This document shows, in pieces, positions 40,150 through 50,118 of a DNA stretch of 64,000 bases. The stretch spans positions 310,001 to 374,000 of the forward strand of contig NZ_JAPDIR010000001.1 in the NCBI RefSeq assembly GCF_029870595.1. Reading direction: 5' to 3'. Within the stretch, counting starts at the first letter, position 1, and each line of letters opens with the position of its first letter. The translations under genes were made by a program, and so were the position numbers. Source of the DNA: Sphingomonas sp. CBMAI 2297 (lineage in GTDB: Bacteria; Pseudomonadota; Alphaproteobacteria; Sphingomonadales; Sphingomonadaceae). The notes under the pieces are model-generated. The model saw only the letters and a program-made list of their open reading frames with translations, made no database searches and had not been told where the DNA came from.

Positions 40150-43016
40150 TCCACCACCCCGGCACAGCGGTCGCACAAGGCGCCGTCCTGCGCAACTTCC
40201 GGGAGATGCCGCCAGCACCGGCCGCATTTATGGCGCTGGGTGGGCATGACCGTGACCGTTTCGCCCTTCGTCACCGCCGAGACGATGAACAATTCGGCGA
40301 GATCCTCCGCCGAGGCCGGCAGATCGGGCACCGTCACCTCCGCCTCCAGGCTCGATCGCACCTGCTTCTCGCGGCGATAGGGCTCGATCGCCTCGGTCAC
40401 CTGCTGGCGCAGCGCCCGGATCGCGTTCCAGTCGCTCTCCACCGCCGCGCCCCGGGGCAGCACCGGCCATTCGAGCAGATGGACCGATTCGTCCGCGCCC
40501 GGGAAGCGCGCCTGCCACACTTCCTCGGCCGTGAAGGCGAGGATCGGCGCGGCATAGCGGACCAGCGCGTGGAACAGCACGTCCAGCACGGTGCGATAGG
40601 CGCGGCGCTTGGCCGAGCCCTCGGCATCGCAATAGAGGCAGTCCTTGCGGATATCGAAGAAGAAGGCCGAGAGGTCCTCGTTCATGAAATCCGTGAGCGC
40701 GCGGCTGTAGCGGTTGAACTCGAACGCATCCGCCGCGCCGCGCAGCTCGGCATCCAGCTCGGCGAGCTTGGCCAGGATGTAGCGCTCCAGCTCGGGCATC
40801 TCGGCCACCGCGATCCGTTCGCCCTCGCCGAACCCGTCGAGCGCGCCGAGCAGGTAGCGGAAGGTGTTGCGGATCTTGCGATAGGCGTCGCCCGTGCCGG
40901 CCAGCACTTCCTTGCCGATGCGGACGTCCTCGAAATAATCGGTCTGCGCGACCCAGAGGCGCAGGATGTCCGCGCCGCTCTCGCCGATGATCTTGAGCGG
41001 ATCGACGACATTGCCCAGGCTCTTGGACATCTTCTTGCCCTGGCCGTCGAGCGCGAAGCCGTGCGTCAGCACCGCGTCATAGGGCGCCCGGCCGCGCGTG
41101 CCCGAGGATTCGAGCAGCGACGACTGGAACCAGCCGCGATGCTGGTCCGAACCCTCGACATAGAGGTTGGCGCGGGTGCCGGCGCCGTAGCGCGCCTCGA
41201 TCACGAAGCTGTGCGTCGAGCCCGAATCGAACCAGACGTCGAGAATGTCGGTGACCACCTCATAATGGGCGAGGTCGTAGCGCGGGCCGAGCAGCGCCTG
41301 GTGGTCCGCCTGGAACCAGGCATCGGCCCCGCCGGTCTCGAAGGCGTTCAGGATGCGGGCGTTGACCTCCGGATCGCGGAGATACGCGCCGGTCTGGCGA
41401 TGGACATAGAGCGCGATCGGCACGCCCCAGGCGCGCTGGCGGCTGATCACCCAGTCCGGGCGGCCTTCCACCATCGCGCGGATGCGGTTGATCGCGCGCT
41501 CGGGCACCCAGCGGGTATTCTCGATCGCGTCGAGCGCGATGCCGCGCAGGGTGGCGCCGTTCGAGGCGGAGGCGTCGCGCGATTCCTCGTCCCAGCTCGT
41601 GTCGTGCGTGGCGGTGCTCCGCCGGTCCATCGGGATGAACCATTGCGGGGTGCAGCGGAAGATCACCTTGGCCTTGGAGCGCCAGCTATGCGGATAGCTG
41701 TGCGCGAAGTCGTCCGAAGCGGCGAGCAGCGCGCCCGCCTCGCGCAGGTCGGTGCAGATCGGGCCGTCCGATGCGACGAACTTCTTGTTGATCACCGAGC
41801 CCTGGCCGCCGAGCCACAGCCAGTCCGGCCGGTACATGCCCGCCGCGTCGACCGCGAACACCGGGTCGATGCCATGCGCCTTGCAGAGCAGGAAATCGTC
41901 CTCGCCGTGATCCGGCGCCATATGGACGAGGCCGGTGCCGGCATCGGTGGTGACGAAGTCGCCGGGCAGGAAGGGGCGGGGCTTGGCGAAGAAGCCGCCG
42001 AGACGGTGCATCGGGTGGCGGGCTACGGCGCCGTCGAGACTCGCGCCGTCGAAGTCGCCATCAGTCCGTAGCGAGACGGTGACGCCCAGGGATTTGGCAA
42101 TGCGCCTCTCAAGCGTCTCGCGCAGGTTCGCTGCGACGATGTAGCGGCCGCGTTCCGCCCATGGTACGGAGCCCCAGACAGCCTCACGCTCACCGTCCGC
42201 GATCAGTCGATCCGCGACCAGCAGCTGGCAATCTAGATACTCAATCTCCGGCCCATAGGCGAGCGCCTGGTTCACCGGGATCGTCCAGGGCGTGGTCGTC
42301 CAGATCACCGCATGCGCGCCGACCAGTTCGGGCGCGTTCGGCGCCTCGACGATCTCGAACGCCACGTCGATCTGGGTCGAGACGATGTCGTCATATTCGA
42401 CCTCGGCCTCGGCCAGCGCGGTCTTCTCCACGGGCGACCACATCACCGGCTTGGCGCCGCGATAGAGCTGGCCGCTCTCGGCGAACTTGAGCAGCTCGCC
42501 GGCGATGATCGCCTCGCTCTCATAGTTCATCGTGAGATACGGGTTGGCCCAGTCGCCCATCACGCCCAGCCGCTCGAACTGGCCGCGCTGCACGCCCACC
42601 CATTTCTCGGCATAGGCGCGGCATTCGGCGCGGAAGGCGACGGGATCGACTTCGTCCTTGTTCAGCTTCTTGGCGCGATAGGCTTCCTCGACCTTCCACT
42701 CGATCGGCAGGCCGTGACAGTCCCAGCCCGGGATGTACGGCGCGTCCTTGCCCATCAGGCTCTGCGAGCGGACGACGATGTCCTTCAGGACCTTGTTCAT
42801 CGCATGGCCCATGTGAATGTCGCCATTCGCATAGGGCGGGCCGTCGTGCAGGATGAAGCGGGTGCGGCCGGCGCGCTGGGCGCGCAGCTTCTGGTAGAGG
42901 CCGATCTTCTCCCAATGCGCGAGGATGGCCGGCTCCTTCTGGGCCAGTCCGGCCTTCATGGGGAACTCGGTCTTCGGCAGGAAGACGGTTTCGCGATAGT
43001 CTTTTTGGTCACTCAT
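40146..43016 (-). CDS. ileS: Isoleucyl-tRNA synthetase
   Basis: Charges tRNA-Ile; 956 aa. The class I signature is PYANGDIHMGHA (HIGH variant HMGH) near residue 63, and the KMSKS loop is GKKMSKSLGN near residue 660. The editing domain (GWDCHGLPIE region to TTTPWTIPVNQAL) and the C-terminal zinc knuckle (CGRCWRHLPE and CDRC near the end) are complete. It is the bacterial type 1 form. lspA and the DUF3035 gene follow in one transcript. Confidence 0.97.
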   Translation of the reverse strand: MSDQKDYRETVFLPKTEFPMKAGLAQKEPAILAHWEKIGLYQKLRAQRAGRTRFILHDGPPYANGDIHMGHAMNKVLKDIVVRSQSLMGKDAPYIPGWDCHGLPIEWKVEEAYRAKKLNKDEVDPVAFRAECRAYAEKWVGVQRGQFERLGVMGDWANPYLTMNYESEAIIAGELLKFAESGQLYRGAKPVMWSPVEKTALAEAEVEYDDIVSTQIDVAFEIVEAPNAPELVGAHAVIWTTTPWTIPVNQALAYGPEIEYLDCQLLVADRLIADGEREAVWGSVPWAERGRYIVAANLRETLERRIAKSLGVTVSLRTDGDFDGASLDGAVARHPMHRLGGFFAKPRPFLPGDFVTTDAGTGLVHMAPDHGEDDFLLCKAHGIDPVFAVDAAGMYRPDWLWLGGQGSVINKKFVASDGPICTDLREAGALLAASDDFAHSYPHSWRSKAKVIFRCTPQWFIPMDRRSTATHDTSWDEESRDASASNGATLRGIALDAIENTRWVPERAINRIRAMVEGRPDWVISRQRAWGVPIALYVHRQTGAYLRDPEVNARILNAFETGGADAWFQADHQALLGPRYDLAHYEVVTDILDVWFDSGSTHSFVIEARYGAGTRANLYVEGSDQHRGWFQSSLLESSGTRGRAPYDAVLTHGFALDGQGKKMSKSLGNVVDPLKIIGESGADILRLWVAQTDYFEDVRIGKEVLAGTGDAYRKIRNTFRYLLGALDGFGEGERIAVAEMPELERYILAKLAELDAELRGAADAFEFNRYSRALTDFMNEDLSAFFFDIRKDCLYCDAEGSAKRRAYRTVLDVLFHALVRYAAPILAFTAEEVWQARFPGADESVHLLEWPVLPRGAAVESDWNAIRALRQQVTEAIEPYRREKQVRSSLEAEVTVPDLPASAEDLAELFIVSAVTKGETVTVMPTQRHKCGRCWRHLPEVAQDGALCDRCAGVVE

Positions 43017-43125
43017 GGGTGCGCGGGAATTAGAGGAAGCCGCGCGGCATGCAAAGCAGATGTTCTGATGCCGCGCCGGACGGGCGATTTCGGGAAGTCT
43101 CGCATGCGTGCGGGCGCGTCTTTTC

Positions 43126-44052
43126 CTATCGGGCGAGCAGCGCGCGCGCCCGGGCCGCGTCGGCGGCGATCTGCGCGGTGAGCGCCTCCAGCGAATCGAA
43201 CTTCGCCTCGGGACGCAGATAGTCGACCAGCTGCACTTCGATCGTCTGGCCATAGAGGTCGCCGTCGAAATCGAAGAAATGCGGCTCGAGCAGCTCGACC
43301 GGCGGCTCGAAGGTCGGGCGGATGCCCAGGCTGGCGACGCCGCCCAGCACGCGCCCATCGGCCAGCCGGCCGCGCACGGCATAGATGCCGTAGGCGGGGC
43401 GCAGATAGTTGGCGAGGCTGAGATTGGCGGTGGGGAAACCGAGCGTGCGGCCGACCTGGTCGCCATGCTGGACCACGCCCTCGATCGCGAAGGGGCGGGT
43501 GAGCAGCCGCGCCGCCTCGGCCGGGCGGCCCTCGCGCAGATGCTCGCGGATGCGGCTCGACGAGACGATCTCGCCGTCGAGCCGGACCGGCGCCACCGTC
43601 TCGGCGGAGAAGCCCAGCTCGTCGCCCAGCGCGGCGAGCATCGCCACATCGCCCTCGCGGCCCTTGCCGAAGGTGAAGTCGCCGCCGGTCACCACGCCGC
43701 CCGCGCCGATGAACCCGACCAGCCGCTCCTCGGCGAAGCCGCGCGCGCTGAGCGCCGCCAGCGCGGCGTTGAACGGGAAGACCAGCATCGCGTCGACCCC
43801 GGCCTCGGCGAGTAGGCGCTGGCGCTGGTCCATGGTGGTGAGGCGGAACCAGGGGCTGTCGGGGCGGAAATAGCGCTGGGGATGGGGATCGAAGGTGCCG
43901 ACCAGCGCCGGCCGCCCCTCGGCCCGGGCGCGCGCGACCGCGCGGCCGACCACGGCCTGATGCCCCAGGTGAAATCCGTCGAAATTGCCCAGCGCGACGA
44001 TCGCCCCCCGATAGCGGGACGGCACCGCCGAGCCGCCGTCCAGCCGCTCCAT
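43126..44052 (-). CDS. ribF: Bifunctional riboflavin kinase/FAD synthetase
   Basis: Makes FMN and FAD from riboflavin; 308 aa. The N-terminal FAD synthetase domain has VALGNFDGFHLGHQAVV (GxFDGxHxGH) and SSSRIREHLREG; the C-terminal kinase domain (from about 185) has GRTLGFPTANL and GVASLGIRPTF, with FDFDGDLYGQ. I chose ATG at 44052. A GTG at 44115 overlaps the upstream stop as GTGA and would add 21 residues; coupling would fit, but the family normally begins near the ATG. Confidence 0.95.
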   Translation of the reverse strand: MERLDGGSAVPSRYRGAIVALGNFDGFHLGHQAVVGRAVARARAEGRPALVGTFDPHPQRYFRPDSPWFRLTTMDQRQRLLAEAGVDAMLVFPFNAALAALSARGFAEERLVGFIGAGGVVTGGDFTFGKGREGDVAMLAALGDELGFSAETVAPVRLDGEIVSSSRIREHLREGRPAEAARLLTRPFAIEGVVQHGDQVGRTLGFPTANLSLANYLRPAYGIYAVRGRLADGRVLGGVASLGIRPTFEPPVELLEPHFFDFDGDLYGQTIEVQLVDYLRPEAKFDSLEALTAQIAADAARARALLAR

Positions 44053-44111
44053 CCGCGCGCCTATAGGGGGGGCGAGCGTGGCGATCAAATCCTCCCCCTG
44101 CGGGAGGGCCT

Positions 44112-45284
44112 TCACTGTCCCGCCACGATCCCCGCGCGGATCACGCGCAGCACGTTGCCGCCCATCACCTTGCGGATGTCGTCGGGCGAGAGCCCGGCAT
44201 CGACCAGCGCGCCGGTGATCGCGATCAGCTGCGACGAATCCCAGCCGGTCGTCACCGCGCCGTCGAAATCCGAGCCGAGCCCGACATGGTCGATCCCCAC
44301 CAGGTCGCGCACGTGCAGGATCGCGCGGACGACATTGGCCGGCTCGGTGCCGCACACCGCCGCGTCCCAATAGCCGATGCCGACGACGCCGCCGGTGCGC
44401 GCCACGCCCTGGATCTCCGCATCGGTCAGGTTGCGGTTCACCTTGCAGGTCGCCTGCACGCCGCCATGGCTGGAGACGACCGGGCGCTTGGCCATCGCCA
44501 GGATCTCGGCGACCGATTCGTGGCTCGAATGAGCGATGTCGACGATCATGCCGAGCTGCTCCATCCGCGCCACCACCTGGCGGCCGAGCGGGGTGAGCCC
44601 GCCCTTGTGGATGCCGTGCATCGATCCGGCGATGTCGTTGTCGAAGAAATGCGCGAGCCCGGCCATGCGGAAGCCCGCGGCGTGGAGCTTGTCGAGATTG
44701 GCGATCTGCCCCTCCAGGTCCTGCAGCCCCTCGATCGAGAGCATGCCGCCCACCACCTTCCGGCCCGCCGCGCGATCGGCGAGGAGGCGGTCGAGATCGG
44801 CCGGGCTATGGATCACGCGCAGCTTGCCGTTCGATCCCGCCGCCGCGCGATCGAGCTTGCGGGCATGGAAGAGCGAGCGCTCGAGCAGCGAGGTCCAGGT
44901 CTTGGGCGGCTGGAGCTGGGCGATGGTGAGCAGCGTGATATTGTCGGTGTCGCCCGAATTCGCGTCGTAATTCTGGTGCTTGGGCGTCTTGGTGACCGAG
45001 GAGAAGACCTGGAGCGCGACATTGCCCTCGATCAGCCGGGGCAAGTCGACCTGGCCGGTGTTCGAGCGCTCGAGCAGGCTGCGGCGCCACATCAGCGTAT
45101 CGGCGTGCATGTCGGCGATCTGGAGCGAGGCGTGGAGCTGCTTCACCGCGTCGCTCGGTTTGGCGAGCTTGACCGGCACCACCTTGTTCATGCTGCCTTC
45201 GACGATGCCCGGCGCGAAGCCGAAAAAGCCGACCACGGCCAGCAGGAGCATGATCAGCACGCCCCAGAGGATCTTCTTCTTCAT
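44112..45284 (-). CDS. Membrane dipeptidase (peptidase M19)
   Basis: Renal-dipeptidase-type zinc hydrolase, 390 aa, with one N-terminal TM helix (residues 4-25). Metal and catalytic motifs: IADMHADTLMW (His-x-Asp) near residue 57, the Glu in MLSIEGLQD, DIAHSSHES with two His, and LGSDFDGAV near the end. It probably cleaves dipeptides at the periplasmic face, perhaps from peptidoglycan turnover. It overlaps the folA stop by four bases. Confidence 0.93.
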   Translation of the reverse strand: MKKKILWGVLIMLLLAVVGFFGFAPGIVEGSMNKVVPVKLAKPSDAVKQLHASLQIADMHADTLMWRRSLLERSNTGQVDLPRLIEGNVALQVFSSVTKTPKHQNYDANSGDTDNITLLTIAQLQPPKTWTSLLERSLFHARKLDRAAAGSNGKLRVIHSPADLDRLLADRAAGRKVVGGMLSIEGLQDLEGQIANLDKLHAAGFRMAGLAHFFDNDIAGSMHGIHKGGLTPLGRQVVARMEQLGMIVDIAHSSHESVAEILAMAKRPVVSSHGGVQATCKVNRNLTDAEIQGVARTGGVVGIGYWDAAVCGTEPANVVRAILHVRDLVGIDHVGLGSDFDGAVTTGWDSSQLIAITGALVDAGLSPDDIRKVMGGNVLRVIRAGIVAGQ

Positions 45285-45757
45285 CCCACCCGCTCCAGCG
45301 TCACGAAGCTATAGGCAGGGCGCCCCGCTTCCTCGGTGAAATCCTCGCGCGCAACTTCGCGCCATTCAACCCCGAAAGCGGGGACGATCGCGTCGCCTGG
45401 CGGCGCGGCATGGATTTCGGTGAGCTCGATCCGGTCGGGCGCGAACTGCGCGAAGATCTCGGCGCCGCCGATCACCGCGACTTCGCCGGGACCGGCCAGC
45501 GCCAGCGCCTCTGCCGGCGAATGCGCCACCTCGGCGCCCTCGGCCCGCCAGCCGGCGTCGCGGGTCAGCACGATGTGGCGGCGGCCGGGCAGCGGGGCGG
45601 GGAAGCTCTCGAAGGTCTTGCGCCCCATGATCATCGGCTTGCCCATGGTCTGCGCCTTGAAGCGCCGGAGATCGGCCGGCAGGTGCCAGGGCAGCCGGCC
45701 GTCGACGCCGATCACGCCATTGTCGGCCCGGGCGAGATGGAAGGAGATCCGCTGCAT
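45281..45757 (-). CDS. folA: Dihydrofolate reductase
   Basis: Reduces dihydrofolate with NADPH; 158 aa, the usual chromosomal size. The motifs GVIGVDGRLPWHLPADLRRFK in pieces (with the acidic Asp of the active site), MIMGRKTFESFP and VAVIGGAEIFAQF are present. It is in a cluster with thyA, whose reaction yields the dihydrofolate this enzyme recycles; an alpha/beta hydrolase gene and a repeat lie between them. Confidence 0.96.
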   Translation of the reverse strand: MQRISFHLARADNGVIGVDGRLPWHLPADLRRFKAQTMGKPMIMGRKTFESFPAPLPGRRHIVLTRDAGWRAEGAEVAHSPAEALALAGPGEVAVIGGAEIFAQFAPDRIELTEIHAAPPGDAIVPAFGVEWREVAREDFTEEAGRPAYSFVTLERVG

Positions 45758-45793
45758 CGGGCGACAGAAGCAGATGTGGTTCTGTATTGAAAC

Positions 45794-45883
45794 CCGTCAT
45801 GCCGAACGCGTTTCAGCATCCAAGGTGCCGCGAAGGATATCGTCTGTGGATAGTTGGACCCTGAAACAAGTTCAGGGTGACGG
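45794..45883. repeat. CGTCATGC-type inverted repeat
   Basis: A 90-bp imperfect palindrome between folA and the hydrolase, starting CCGTCATGCCGAAC and ending TTCAGGGTGACGG. Inner parts share TTTCAGCATCCAA and GGACCCTGAAACAAGTT with the blocks near 1.8 and 12.5 kb. Confidence 0.75.
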
Positions 45884-45890
45884 CCATGGA

Positions 45891-46775
45891 TCATTCCGGC
45901 GCGTCGGTGCCCTTGCCGAACATGGTGCGCCACAGCTCGGCATAGCGCGGGTCGCGGATGCCGGCGCCGTGATAGGGATTGGGGCTGTTCGCGCCGAAGC
46001 CCGGCGGCAGGTCGAGCGTCAGCACATGCACCTGGGCCGCCGGCAGGCCGAGCGCGGCATAGGCCGCCCGGATCAGCGGCACCGTGTTCTCGCGGCTGTT
46101 ATACGCGGCCTGCCAGCGCGCGACCGGCGTGGCGCTGGGCCCGGAGATCCAGGGCGCGGGCCGGCGCTGGCGGCCGCTGGTCTCCCAGGGGCTGGAGAAG
46201 AGCACGACGCGGCGGACCTTGTGGCGCTTGGCGATCCAGGCCGCCATGCCCGCGCCCTGCGACTGGCCGGAGAAGAGGATCGCGCCCCAGTTCAGGCTGT
46301 CGCCGTCGAGATACCGGCCCCAGCCGCGGCCGGGCTGTTCCCGCTCGAGCAGGCGGAGCAGCGCGACCAGGCGGGGCACGATGGCCTCGGCCCGGGGGTT
46401 GGACACCGCCCTGGACTTGCCGGTGCCGAAGACGCGCATCTCGCGAAAGTCGCTGGCGCAATCGGGATCGGGGTCGGTGGTGCAGACCTGCACCACGGCT
46501 GGATCATTGTCATAGCCGAGCGCGATCGCCCGGTAGCCGAGCCCGGCGACGAAGCGCATCAGACCGGCGTTATATGCGGGCTTGCCGTTGGTGCCGGGCA
46601 GGAACACCGCGAGCGGCGCATCGGCCGGCAGCCGGTCCCCGGCGAAGATGTAGCTGGGATCGTCGAACGCCTTGACCGCGGGGTCGGCCTTGGACGGCAC
46701 GACCTGATAGCCGGCCTCCTGGTCCGCCGCCGGGGCCGCGGCCGCCAGCAGGGCGAGCGCGGCCAGCCGGATCAT
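45891..46775 (-). CDS. Secreted alpha/beta hydrolase (BPSS1187-like)
   Basis: Predicted exported serine hydrolase, 294 aa, with a signal peptide ([16 protein letters not shown]). The nucleophile elbow is FSGQSQGAG with Ser near residue 171, and [12 protein letters not shown] forms the oxyanion region. The C-terminal NPYHGAGI could hold the catalytic His. It resembles a family named after Burkholderia BPSS1187, without a known substrate. It overlaps thyA by four bases. Confidence 0.82.
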   Translation of the reverse strand: MIRLAALALLAAAAPAADQEAGYQVVPSKADPAVKAFDDPSYIFAGDRLPADAPLAVFLPGTNGKPAYNAGLMRFVAGLGYRAIALGYDNDPAVVQVCTTDPDPDCASDFREMRVFGTGKSRAVSNPRAEAIVPRLVALLRLLEREQPGRGWGRYLDGDSLNWGAILFSGQSQGAGMAAWIAKRHKVRRVVLFSSPWETSGRQRRPAPWISGPSATPVARWQAAYNSRENTVPLIRAAYAALGLPAAQVHVLTLDLPPGFGANSPNPYHGAGIRDPRYAELWRTMFGKGTDAPE

Positions 46776-47566
46776 ATCGCGACCGGCGCCTTGATGTGCG
46801 GCTGGGCGACGTAATCGTGGATCACGAAATCCTCATATTCATACGCGCTGATCGATGCGGGTTTCCGCAGGATTTCCAGCCGCGGAATCGGCCCAGGCGC
46901 GCGCGTGAGCTGCTCGCGCGCCTGGTCGAGATGGTTCGAATAGAGGTGGCAGTCGCCCCCGGTCCAGACGAAGTCGCCCACTTCCAGCCCCGCCTGCTGG
47001 GCGAGCAGGTGCGTGAGCAGCGCATAGCTGGCGATGTTGAACGGCACGCCCAGGAAGATGTCGGCCGAGCGCTGGTAGAGCTGGAGGCTCAGCCTGCCGT
47101 TCGCGACATGGCATTGGAACAGGCAGTGGCAGGGCGCCAGCGCCATGGCGTGGAGCTCGCCCGGGTTCCAGGCGGAGACGATCATCCGGCGCGAATGGGG
47201 ATTGGTCTTCAGCGTCTCGATCAGCTCGGCGATCTGGTCGATATGGCGGCCGTCCGCCGCTTCCCAGTCGCGCCACTGCTTGCCATAGACCGGGCCCAGC
47301 TCGCCCGCTTCGTCGGCCCATTCGTCCCAGATGCTGACCTTGCGTTCCTGCAGCCACTTCACATTGGTGTCGCCGCGCAGGAACCAGAGCAGCTCGACGA
47401 TGATCGAGCGCAGGTGCAGCTTCTTGGTGGTGAGCAGCGGAAAGCCCTGCGCCAGATCGAAGCGCATCTGGTGGCCGAACACGCTGCGCGTGCCGGTGCC
47501 GGTCCGGTCCATCTGCTCGGCGCCGTGCGCGAGCGCCCGTGCCATCAGGTCGAGATATTGCTGCAT
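46772..47566 (-). CDS. thyA: Thymidylate synthase
   Basis: Methylates dUMP to dTMP using methylene-tetrahydrofolate; 264 aa, the same length as in E. coli. The catalytic Cys is in [13 protein letters not shown] near residue 146. [25 protein letters not shown] and [13 protein letters not shown] are hallmark segments. It is followed by the hydrolase and folA, so dTMP synthesis and folate recycling are linked. Confidence 0.97.
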   Translation of the reverse strand: MQQYLDLMARALAHGAEQMDRTGTGTRSVFGHQMRFDLAQGFPLLTTKKLHLRSIIVELLWFLRGDTNVKWLQERKVSIWDEWADEAGELGPVYGKQWRDWEAADGRHIDQIAELIETLKTNPHSRRMIVSAWNPGELHAMALAPCHCLFQCHVANGRLSLQLYQRSADIFLGVPFNIASYALLTHLLAQQAGLEVGDFVWTGGDCHLYSNHLDQAREQLTRAPGPIPRLEILRKPASISAYEYEDFVIHDYVAQPHIKAPVAI

Positions 47567-47714
47567 GGGCGCAGCCTAGCCCCGCGCCCCGGCGGCGCCA
47601 AGCGGGCGAGTTGCCTCCATTGTGGAGAAAAGCCGTCTCGGATGCCGGCCCCGCCCGTCCGGAACGGACCCGCTCGCGCTTCGGCCGGCGGATGGCGGAT
47701 GGCAGCGCCGCGCG

Positions 47715-48113
47715 ATGCTGTCCGGTGCCGAGAACCCGCCCCTGCGCCTTGCCGATGCCCAGGCCGCCGGCGCGCTGTTCGCGCCGCTCGCGCGCGAGAC
47801 GGTGGAAGTGATGGCCTTCGCCTATCTCGACCGCCACCAGCAGGTGCTGGGCCTGCGCCATGTCCGCTCGGCGCATCGCGACCGGCTGGACCTGCCGATC
47901 CGCGACGTGGCGGCCGACGCGATCGCCTTCCATGCCTTTGCGGTGGTGATGGCGCACAACCATCCGAGCGGCGATCCCACCCCCAGCCAGGCCGATCGCG
48001 TGGCGACCGACCGGCTCGCCCGCGCGCTCGACACGCTGGGCGTGCGGCTGCTCGATCATCTGGTGGTCGCGGCGCGCGGTACCACCAGCTTCCGCAACCT
48101 AGGGCTCCTTTGA
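47715..48113 (+). CDS. Stand-alone RadC-like JAB/MPN domain protein
   Basis: The 132-aa product is only the MPN+ (JAMM) part of the RadC family. The zinc motif is AHNHPSGDPTPSQADRVATDRL in parts: His-x-His-Pro-Ser-Gly near residue 80, with the distal Asp. The HhH domain seen in full RadC is missing. I chose ATG at 47715; a GTG at 47622 would add 31 residues with no domain. Its 3' end overlaps the convergent methyltransferase gene by 15 bp. The DNA-repair role of RadC itself is unproven. Confidence 0.82.
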   Translation: MLSGAENPPLRLADAQAAGALFAPLARETVEVMAFAYLDRHQQVLGLRHVRSAHRDRLDLPIRDVAADAIAFHAFAVVMAHNHPSGDPTPSQADRVATDRLARALDTLGVRLLDHLVVAARGTTSFRNLGLL

Positions 48114-48866
48114 TTCCCTGGACATGCTGGCCGGCGTCGCGGTCTTGCCGCTCTTGCACGCGCGGATCGCGCTCGGCTCGGGCCGCTCGCCCTGCGCCTG
48201 AAAGATCGCGATATAGCCGCCGGCCGAAGGCATCGGCCGGATCGAGGACAGGGTATAGCCCACCGCGGCGAACTCGCATTTGAGCAGCGCCGGCGGCGTG
48301 CCGTGATCCTGGGTCGGGCGATTGGCGTCGACCACCACGACCTGGCCGTCGGGCGCGAGCGCGGGGCGGAGCCGCCACAGAAACTCGTACGGGCTCTCGA
48401 TCTCATGGTACATATGGACCATGAGGACGCGATCGAAGCTGTTCTCGGGCAGGCGCGGATCGGCGGGCAGGCCCAGGCGCACGCTGACATTGTCGAGCCG
48501 CTCGCGGATCACCCGGCCGGCGAGCTTCTGGATGGTGTCGGGCACGATGTCCTCGGCGACGACCCGGCCCTTCTTGCCGACGCGGGTGCCCAGGCGGACA
48601 GTGTAATAGCCTTCGCCCGCGCCGATATCGGCCACGGTCATGTCGCGCTTGATCCCGGCTAGGTCCATCACCTGCGCCGCTTCGTTCAGCCGGTCGCGCG
48701 CTTCCTCGGTCGACCAGCGCGGGGACAGGATGGTGGCGACCGGCCGGTCGGCGGCGGGGAAGCCGCTGTTGATCGCGGGGGCGCCCTCTTCCCGATTGTC
48801 GAGCGCCGGCCCGCCGCTGCATGCGGCCAGCGCCAATCCCAGGAGCAGGGCGAGGCCCGGTCTCAA
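48099..48866 (-). CDS. Predicted lipoprotein with class I SAM-methyltransferase domain
   Basis: The 255-aa protein has a lipoprotein signal (LALAACSG, Cys16) followed by a class I methyltransferase fold. Motif I is [16 protein letters not shown] near residue 78; the later [16 protein letters not shown] and [11 protein letters not shown] match motifs IV and VI. SAM is thought to be cytosolic, so a lipid-anchored exported methyltransferase is odd; the domain may have another role or the signal may not be cleaved. It overlaps prfB by four bases (ATGA), which suggests co-expression with the release factor. Confidence 0.82.
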   Translation of the reverse strand: MRPGLALLLGLALAACSGGPALDNREEGAPAINSGFPAADRPVATILSPRWSTEEARDRLNEAAQVMDLAGIKRDMTVADIGAGEGYYTVRLGTRVGKKGRVVAEDIVPDTIQKLAGRVIRERLDNVSVRLGLPADPRLPENSFDRVLMVHMYHEIESPYEFLWRLRPALAPDGQVVVVDANRPTQDHGTPPALLKCEFAAVGYTLSSIRPMPSAGGYIAIFQAQGERPEPSAIRACKSGKTATPASMSRESKEP

Positions 48867-49990
48867 TCGACATCCTCCACTTCGACCGTCTCGCCGGTCA
48901 CGCGCTGCGATAGCGCAGCCGCCATGAAGGCGTCGAGGTCCCCGTCGAGCACGTCGGATGGCGCGGTAGAGGTGACGCCGGTGCGCAGGTCCTTCACCAG
49001 CTGATAGGGCTGGAGGACATAGGAGCGGATCTGGTGGCCCCAGCCGATATCGGTCTTGGTGGCATTGGTCGCGTTCGCCGCCGCCTCGCGCTCGGCCAGC
49101 TCGCGCTCGTAGAGGCGGGCGCGCAGCTGGTTATAGGCCTCGGCCTTGTTCTTGTGCTGCGAGCGCTGGTTCTGGCACTGCACCACGATGCCGGTGGGGA
49201 TGTGCGTGATGCGCACCGCCGAATCGGTGGTGTTGATGTGCTGGCCGCCCGCGCCCGAGGCGCGATAGGTGTCGATGCGCAGCTCGCTCTCGTTGATCTC
49301 GACTTCGATATTGTCGTCGATCACCGGATAGACCCACACGCTCGAGAAGCTGGTGTGGCGCCGCGCCGCGCTGTCATAGGGGCTGATGCGGACGAGGCGG
49401 TGCACGCCGCTCTCGGTCTTGGCATAGCCATAGGCGTTCTCGCCCTTGACCAGCAACGTGGCGGACTTGATGCCGGCCTGCTCGCCGGCATGGAAGTCGA
49501 TCAGCTCGACCTTGAGGCCGTGCCGATCCGCCCAGCGCGTGTACATGCGCTGGAGCATGCCGGCCCAGTCGTTGCTCTCGGTGCCGCCGGCGCCCGAGTT
49601 GATCTCGATATAGGTATCATTGGCATCGGCCTCGCCCGAGAGCAGGGCCATCACCTTGTCCTTCTCGGCGCGCTCGGCCAGCGCGGCGAGGCTGGCGGTG
49701 CCTTCGCTCGCCATTTCCTCGTCGCCCTCGGCCTCGGCCATCTCGATCAGCTCGGCGGTGTCGTTGAGCTCGGTCTCGATCGCGCGGGTGGCGGAGATCG
49801 CCTCGTCCAGGCGGCGGCGCTCGCGCATCACGTCCTGGGCCTTTTTCGCGTCGTTCCAGAGAGTCGGGTCCTCGACGCGCGCGTTCAGCTCGTCGAGGCG
49901 GCGCAGCGCGCGATCCCAATCGAGGAAGCGGCGGAGCAGCGCGAGCGACTCCTTGATGTTGTCGACATGAGCCTGCGCTTCGGCGCGCAT
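48863..49990 (-). CDS. prfB: Peptide chain release factor 2
   Basis: Releases the polypeptide at UGA and UAA; 375 aa. The peptidyl-hydrolysis motif GAGGQHINT is near residue 240. The stop-recognition tripeptide, SPF in E. coli, reads SPY here ([15 protein letters not shown] in parts). The frame is open from the ATG through codon 26, so there is no programmed +1 frameshift of the E. coli type. It is followed by the lipoprotein methyltransferase gene in overlap. Confidence 0.95.
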   Translation of the reverse strand: MRAEAQAHVDNIKESLALLRRFLDWDRALRRLDELNARVEDPTLWNDAKKAQDVMRERRRLDEAISATRAIETELNDTAELIEMAEAEGDEEMASEGTASLAALAERAEKDKVMALLSGEADANDTYIEINSGAGGTESNDWAGMLQRMYTRWADRHGLKVELIDFHAGEQAGIKSATLLVKGENAYGYAKTESGVHRLVRISPYDSAARRHTSFSSVWVYPVIDDNIEVEINESELRIDTYRASGAGGQHINTTDSAVRITHIPTGIVVQCQNQRSQHKNKAEAYNQLRARLYERELAEREAAANATNATKTDIGWGHQIRSYVLQPYQLVKDLRTGVTSTAPSDVLDGDLDAFMAAALSQRVTGETVEVEDVD

Positions 49991-50017
49991 GGGTTTTACC
50001 TTTCGAACTAACTACTT

Positions 50018-50100
50018 CGTCATCCCCGCAAAGGCGGGGATCCAGGGTAACAAGCGGCGTCGCCTTTGGCTCTGAATCCCCGCCTTCACGGGAATGACGA
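50018..50100. repeat. CGTCATCCCC-type inverted repeat
   Basis: An 83-bp imperfect palindrome between prfB and the PBP1A gene, from TCGTCATCCCCGC to GGGAATGACGA, with inner GGCGGGGAT and ATCCCCGCC arms. Confidence 0.8.
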
Positions 50101-50118
50101 CCTATATGAGAACGCGCG

